From: Portulaca oleracea
Taxonomy: Eukaryota > Streptophyta > Magnoliopsida > Caryophyllales > Portulacaceae
NCBI GenBank assembly: GCA_029582165.1
Contig: CM055877.1
Span: 29,409,241 to 29,473,240 of the forward strand
DNA length: 64,000 bases
Direction: 5' to 3'
Below, one piece after another: positions 59,700 to 64,000 of this stretch. Position 1 is the stretch's first letter. Each line of letters begins with the position of its first letter. The position numbers were made by a program, and so were the translations under genes. Below the pieces are notes generated by a model. It worked only from the letters and a program-made list of their open reading frames with translations, did no database searches and had not been told where the DNA came from.

Positions 59700-62600
59700 T
59701 CAAAGGGCCTTCTGATCCATCCTTTCATTCCAGTTGAGACACCGAATCAAACTGCGGAACCAATCACCAGTCTGATCTGATTTGTTGACGGTCGGAAGTG
59801 GATGCTCACTCATACATATCTTAACAGAATCTCCTCGGCAGAGTTGCTGCCTTCTTTTCCCGTCAAATGACACCCATGCATTACTCCTTGCATCTTCTGG
59901 AATCTGCTCCCAATAATCAAAGTTGACAAATTCACAGTCAGTAGTTTTCATCATTCACCAGGTAATCTGAAACCTTCTCATAAAAAACTGAATGTTGTGT
60001 CATTCCTCAATCTTATGTGTTAACCTTCAATTCACCAGAAAATCCAACCATTTCACTTTTGACGAGTATGGCAGGAGAGTGCAAGCAGCAGAAATTATAT
60101 TATAGAACCGCACTAGAATAATGACAACATATGAATCCAACTGCAAGGGGGATTCAGGTGAGGTCTTGATTTAGCATAACTTGGCTGGCACAGGCTGATG
60201 AAGATATTGTTTCCAGAAACACTAATTAGAAATACTATATTATTACAAGGTAATCCCAGTTTGCAAACGAAGGAATTCATTGAGCACTAAATCTAATCAT
60301 GCACTTGATGCAAGGTCAAACACTCAGCCCAAGTCACCCCTTCAGGTTAACAAGGTCCCCACCACCACCACTATCCTCCTAATCGGATCCTTGCCTGTTC
60401 ACCAGGTGGAATCGTGACATACAAAAAACAAGTTGCAGGTGGAATTGTTTCATTGGCATATATGGAAACTAAACACAAGCTTAACCCCACCCCCCCCCCC
60501 CCCCCACCACCAAAAAAAAAACACACACACGAAAAAAGAAAAGGAAAAAACAATCACCTGAACTTGCTACAAAAACAAGTTGAGGGAGCCTAAGTGAAGA
60601 TGGGATTCAAAGTACTGGAAGGGCGGGGAAGGTACATGAGAAGGATCAGAGACAGAGACCCTCCAAACTAGCATGAGTATAAAAGTTTCTCTTCTAATCC
60701 TGCAACCTAGACAAATATATTTTCCCTATCACTAATCTCAAAGATCTATGATAAAAAGCAGCAAATAAAGCTCCCATACAGCAAGGTCCCATAAACACTG
60801 AGAAAGTGTAGTAGATAGTATTGTAACCATTATATGAGTCTGCAAAACATTTGTTCGTTCATTACCCAACTTAGAGAACACAAGTCCCACAACTCTCTCA
60901 TGAACACAAGTCCAACATGCTTAGTGTGATCCACATTGAAAAATCACCTCAATTCAGCAGATTTTTCAAAATTGAGTCATCCAAAATCCTAAAAGAGGGG
61001 GAAAAGTCGGAAAACCCCTTAAGTTTACTATTCAACCAAGCTTAGATGATTATGGGTTTTACCTTCAATTCCAACCGTGCAGAATCTGGAAGTATCACTG
61101 GTCTAAATGAAAGAGAGTGTGGGCAGATTGGCGTAAACAACATGCAAGGGACATTTGGATGTACCTGAATTCCAGACACAGAAACAAATATCAGACATAT
61201 TGGCAAGCCGGCACAAACATGTAACGTGACATTAAGGCGCTAACAAACAGAAGGCAAATCTCATCAGATTAAAAGCAGCTCTGGGGAGTGTGAGAGTTAT
61301 GTAAACTCTTTCCTATTGAAATCCTATTTGATGTTCCTGAGTCATGCATACAATTTTAGGTTTTGAATTTGTACTAATTTCTGCCCAAATTTTGAGATGG
61401 AAGTATACATTTGATTCCTTTTGAACTAGGAGAAAAAGTGAGTTCAGGATCAAATTATCCACAAGTCTTGGAGCAAGTAGTACAAGACACAATTCTTACA
61501 TGAAGAGGGGTAAAAGAAGGAGGGGGGAGGGAAGACACAGCTCAAGCTGAGCTTGTTAAAGGTCTGACTCGGGCTCTAGTGCTCAACTCGATTAGGTCTA
61601 TGGTCAAACCCATAGGTATGAATGCAATTGGTGAGAACTATAGAAGAGACTAGCAGTATATCACCATTCAATCCCTTTAGCAATACAGCCAAAAGAGTTC
61701 AGACTGTGGATTAGCTTCGGTCTTCTGAGATGTGAGAATTCCCATTATGTTATTACGAAGGCAAGTGTGTGCTTTATTGCTTACACCTTGCAAATTTAAC
61801 CCATGCACTATTACCTCAAAAAGGATTAGAATGAGGGGAAACAACTTACACAAAACACGAGCTCTCTACCCAACCCAAAACTGCTTTAACTTTACCAATT
61901 GATCTTTATTTCATATCATAATAAACTTTTATGAAAACTAACAGCAGACTAGAATAAGATCTGACATTGTATAACCATAAGAGCCCAAGGCCAGACTGAT
62001 CAGCACTCTTCAGCAAACCAAATTTAGGTGATGTGAAGCTAGAGCAGGCAGAAATTTACAGATCTGTTCAATTTTGAATCAGTCAAATATACAAAACCAA
62101 AACCAATACTCCAAAAATCCTGCCTAGGTGAGGTATGGAGGGGTTAGGTCGAATCCGGAGGTGGAGGTCCACCCCTCCAATTAATTGGATCTGGAGGTGG
62201 ATCCCATCCTCTGATTATTAATCGGAATGGAGGTGGAGGTACCCACCTCAGACATGCCTCCGACCCATTGTCATCCCTAAAGTAGCAGTATGACCCCTAA
62301 ATTTTGCAATTTAGATTGGTACCCAAGATTCAAAAATCGTTTGCTACTTAATACTCCATGGAAAGAAACAGACGAGAGTTAATGAGGCATTTACGTCCAT
62401 TACAATCTAAGCTGAAAAGAATAATCCTTTTCAACTACCCAGACTATGGCATAATCAGTCAAACATAAAATGCTTCAAAATTCAGGCACCATTTGTTTTT
62501 CTTAAATACCCAGGCACATTTGGTTAACAAATCAGATGAAAAGATTTTCAGGTGGAATCCAATATCAATACAACATGCGTGCACTAAAAAGTTCCTATGG

Positions 62601-63197
62601 TGTTGGCTAAAGGGACCAGGATTTCAGTGATTCCACAATCCATGCTGTCAATTTGCCAGCAACTCATTTGTTTCTAGAACCAAGCAAGATAAATCTTAGG
62701 TAAGATAACTGTATACATGGATGGGAAGCAAAGGTGCCTTTATGAATTATGAGTGCAATGTGACTTCAGGAGGAATATTGGTCATGTTGCCTACAGAATC
62801 ATAGACAAAGATACAATCCCAAAACAGTCATGTCAGTTGACCTCAAGGCTACGGCACAAGGTGCATGCTGTTGGCAACACATATGCCTATGTGGTTCACA
62901 AGAACTATAGTGGGAAAGACAAGAAATTAAACATGTTTTTCCTCCCCTTGATTCTAATGAAACTCAACACCTAGGGACAAAAAGCCTAGCTTTTGACAAG
63001 CTGATCATCAACAGCCCACAGAGTTGATAGTTGACACATCTAAGGACAGGACCTCAAGTAGATGGAAGGAAATACAACAAAGATGTGCTAGAATCCAAGA
63101 ACACGTCAAGAAAAGCACTCACCATGGAGCCTCCAGCAGATGTTGAATAAGCTGTGCTTCCAGTGGGTGTTGCTACTATAATGCCATCACCTTGAAC
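59700..63197 (-). CDS. NADK2: NAD kinase, chloroplast type (3' three coding exons, partial)
   Basis: Minus-strand exons 63197-63123 (25 codons), 61164-61063 (34 codons) and 59903-59700 (67 codons plus TGA) join in phase 0 with consensus GT-AG sites. The joined C-terminal 126 residues are those of an ATP-NAD kinase: [20 protein letters not shown] (nucleotide-binding block of the C-terminal domain), [56 protein letters not shown], then the end DQKAL. The last exon, from [10 protein letters not shown] to the MDQKAL end, fits the plastid isoform NADK2 rather than the cytosolic NADK1. The enzyme phosphorylates NAD to NADP, the photosynthetic electron acceptor. The catalytic GGDG motif, calmodulin-binding region and transit peptide lie in exons beyond 64000. 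Introns of 1958 and 1159 bp. Confidence 0.93.
59904..61062 (-). other. NAD kinase last intron
   Basis: 1159 bp, GT at 61062-61061 and AG at 59905-59904. It contains an 18-C homopolymer-like tract followed by CA repeats at about 60486-60530; nothing else recognised. Confidence 0.85.
61165..63122 (-). other. NAD kinase penultimate intron
   Basis: 1958 bp. Contains a GGAGGTGGAGG-rich segment near 62140-62250 that may be a small repeat. Short open frames here have no recognisable content. Confidence 0.8.
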
Positions 63198-63416
63198 CTG
63201 CAGGGCATTGTGCCTTGTTATAAACATAGATGTGATTTGCAATAAAGGAAACACAAAAGTTGATGAAAGTTTGGTAAGTAAAGACTAGTTTCCTTATGTA
63301 TAGATTGTAAAGTGTCTGCTGTACACATGGATCAAGAAAGCATACGTAATGGAAACCAGTCATGAAAAGGAGAGAGTTTCTACCCATCATGAGATCTTAA
63401 ATTTTTGAAACAAAAA

Positions 63417-63448
63417 CTAGCATTTCTATATCATGTGATGCATGGGAT
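63417..63448 (-). mobile_element. Helitron-like 3' terminus (3)
   Basis: On the minus strand ATCCCATGCATCACATGAT (weak hairpin, 63430-63448) precedes CTAG (63417-63420) then T. The region between CTAG and the hairpin resembles terminus 2. It lies inside an NAD kinase intron. Confidence 0.4.
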
Positions 63449-63572
63449 TAAATTGTGACTTTCTTTTCTAATTAGTAAATTTTATTTGTAATTTACCTAA
63501 TATGTAGAAACATTATTTAAGGAATGTAAATAGTTTCTTAAGGTTATGAATGACATAGGTTATATGCAAAGA

Positions 63573-63577
63573 TAAAG

Positions 63578-63623
<46 letters not shown>

Positions 63624-63768
63624 CAATAACAATAACAATAGCAATAACAATAACAATAACAATAACAATAACAATAACAATAACAATAACAATAACAATA
63701 ACAATAACAATAACAATAACAATAACAATAACAATAACAATAACAATAACAATAACAATAACAATAAC

Positions 63769-63799
<31 letters not shown>

Positions 63800-63800
63800 T
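63573..63800. repeat. Compound microsatellite (AAT)n-(AACAAT)n-(AAT)n
   Basis: About 225 bp of trinucleotide and hexanucleotide repeats inside an NAD kinase intron. It translates to a long poly-leucine frame on the minus strand, which is an artefact. Confidence 0.97.
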
Positions 63801-64000
63801 GTTTGAATATTTCTTCAAATTGTGTGTTCGTAGTAAATACAATCTATAACTAGTACCATATTTTGTCTAATATCTTTGATATTCCATACTTACAGTAGTA
63901 AAAATATTCTATTATTTATTTTTTTCAATTAAAATAATAATTTACCTGGTTTGCAATCAAGTTTGGTTTCAAACCTCTACAAATGCAACAACATGTGCGA

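Noticed and set aside
62753..62974. 73-codon frame
   Set aside because: Lies in an NAD kinase intron on the opposite strand with no recognisable content.
63513..63842. Poly-leucine open frame
   Set aside because: Translation of the AAT/AACAAT microsatellite in an intron.
63946..64000. Possible upstream NAD kinase exon ending at a CAG|GTAAAT donor near 63946
   Set aside because: The donor looks good, but the open frame (RGLKPNLIANQ) does not convincingly match the segment expected before VQGDG, so it was not added to the gene.

Overview
This is a stretch of nuclear DNA from a flowering plant, probably a eudicot. It is AT-rich and contains two recognisable plant genes with canonical GT-AG introns. 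The rest is mostly transposable elements typical of plant genomes: Ty3-gypsy and Ty1-copia LTR elements primed by initiator tRNA-Met, L1-type LINEs, and hAT, PIF-Harbinger, Stowaway, Mutator-like and Helitron-like pieces. The species cannot be read from the sequence alone.

Host genes lie only in the last 9 kb. A three-exon 1-aminocyclopropane-1-carboxylate oxidase gene (ethylene synthesis; 55741-57171, plus strand) has a TATA box and a complete 321-residue product. It faces the 3' end of a chloroplast-type NAD kinase gene (NADK2-like; coding exons at 63123-63197, 61063-61164 and 59700-59903, minus strand), whose 5' exons lie outside the window. The two genes are convergent.

From left to right the remainder is as follows. 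1-930 is a broken LINE. 1146-2210 is a dispersed repeat carrying a hAT insertion; an uninterrupted inverted copy lies at 14992-15530. 2357-3347 is a dead PIF-Harbinger transposase. 6030-11103 is a young non-autonomous Ty3-gypsy element with 1.4 kb LTRs, target duplication GATGG and a 750-codon open frame. 17148-20749 is Family-A, a defective LTR element. 20750-22345 is a fold-back element split by a Mutator-like element with long inverted ends. 24910-34798 is Family-B, related to A. Family-B holds a Family-C solo LTR (26121-27967) in its body and a second Family-C element (30084-34188) in its right LTR. 34932-40404 is a full-length but dead LINE with a 15-bp target duplication. 41052-45948 is a complete Ty1-copia element inserted in a fold-back element. 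46.5-55 kb is a dense field of small DNA elements and microsatellites running up to the ACC oxidase promoter.

Four observations stand out. (i) LTRs of unrelated families (A and C) share a module of about 150 bp followed by arrays of short GC-rich palindromic phrases, and two Family-C LTRs have different middles between conserved ends. (ii) Families A and B share a gag-like frame with a CCHC finger and an unrecognised C-terminal region. (iii) Several fold-back elements have 8-10 bp target duplications, pointing to Mutator-type mobilisation of several distinct families. (iv) Two retro-insertions of only 8-12 bp plus a poly-A run are flanked by perfect target duplications.
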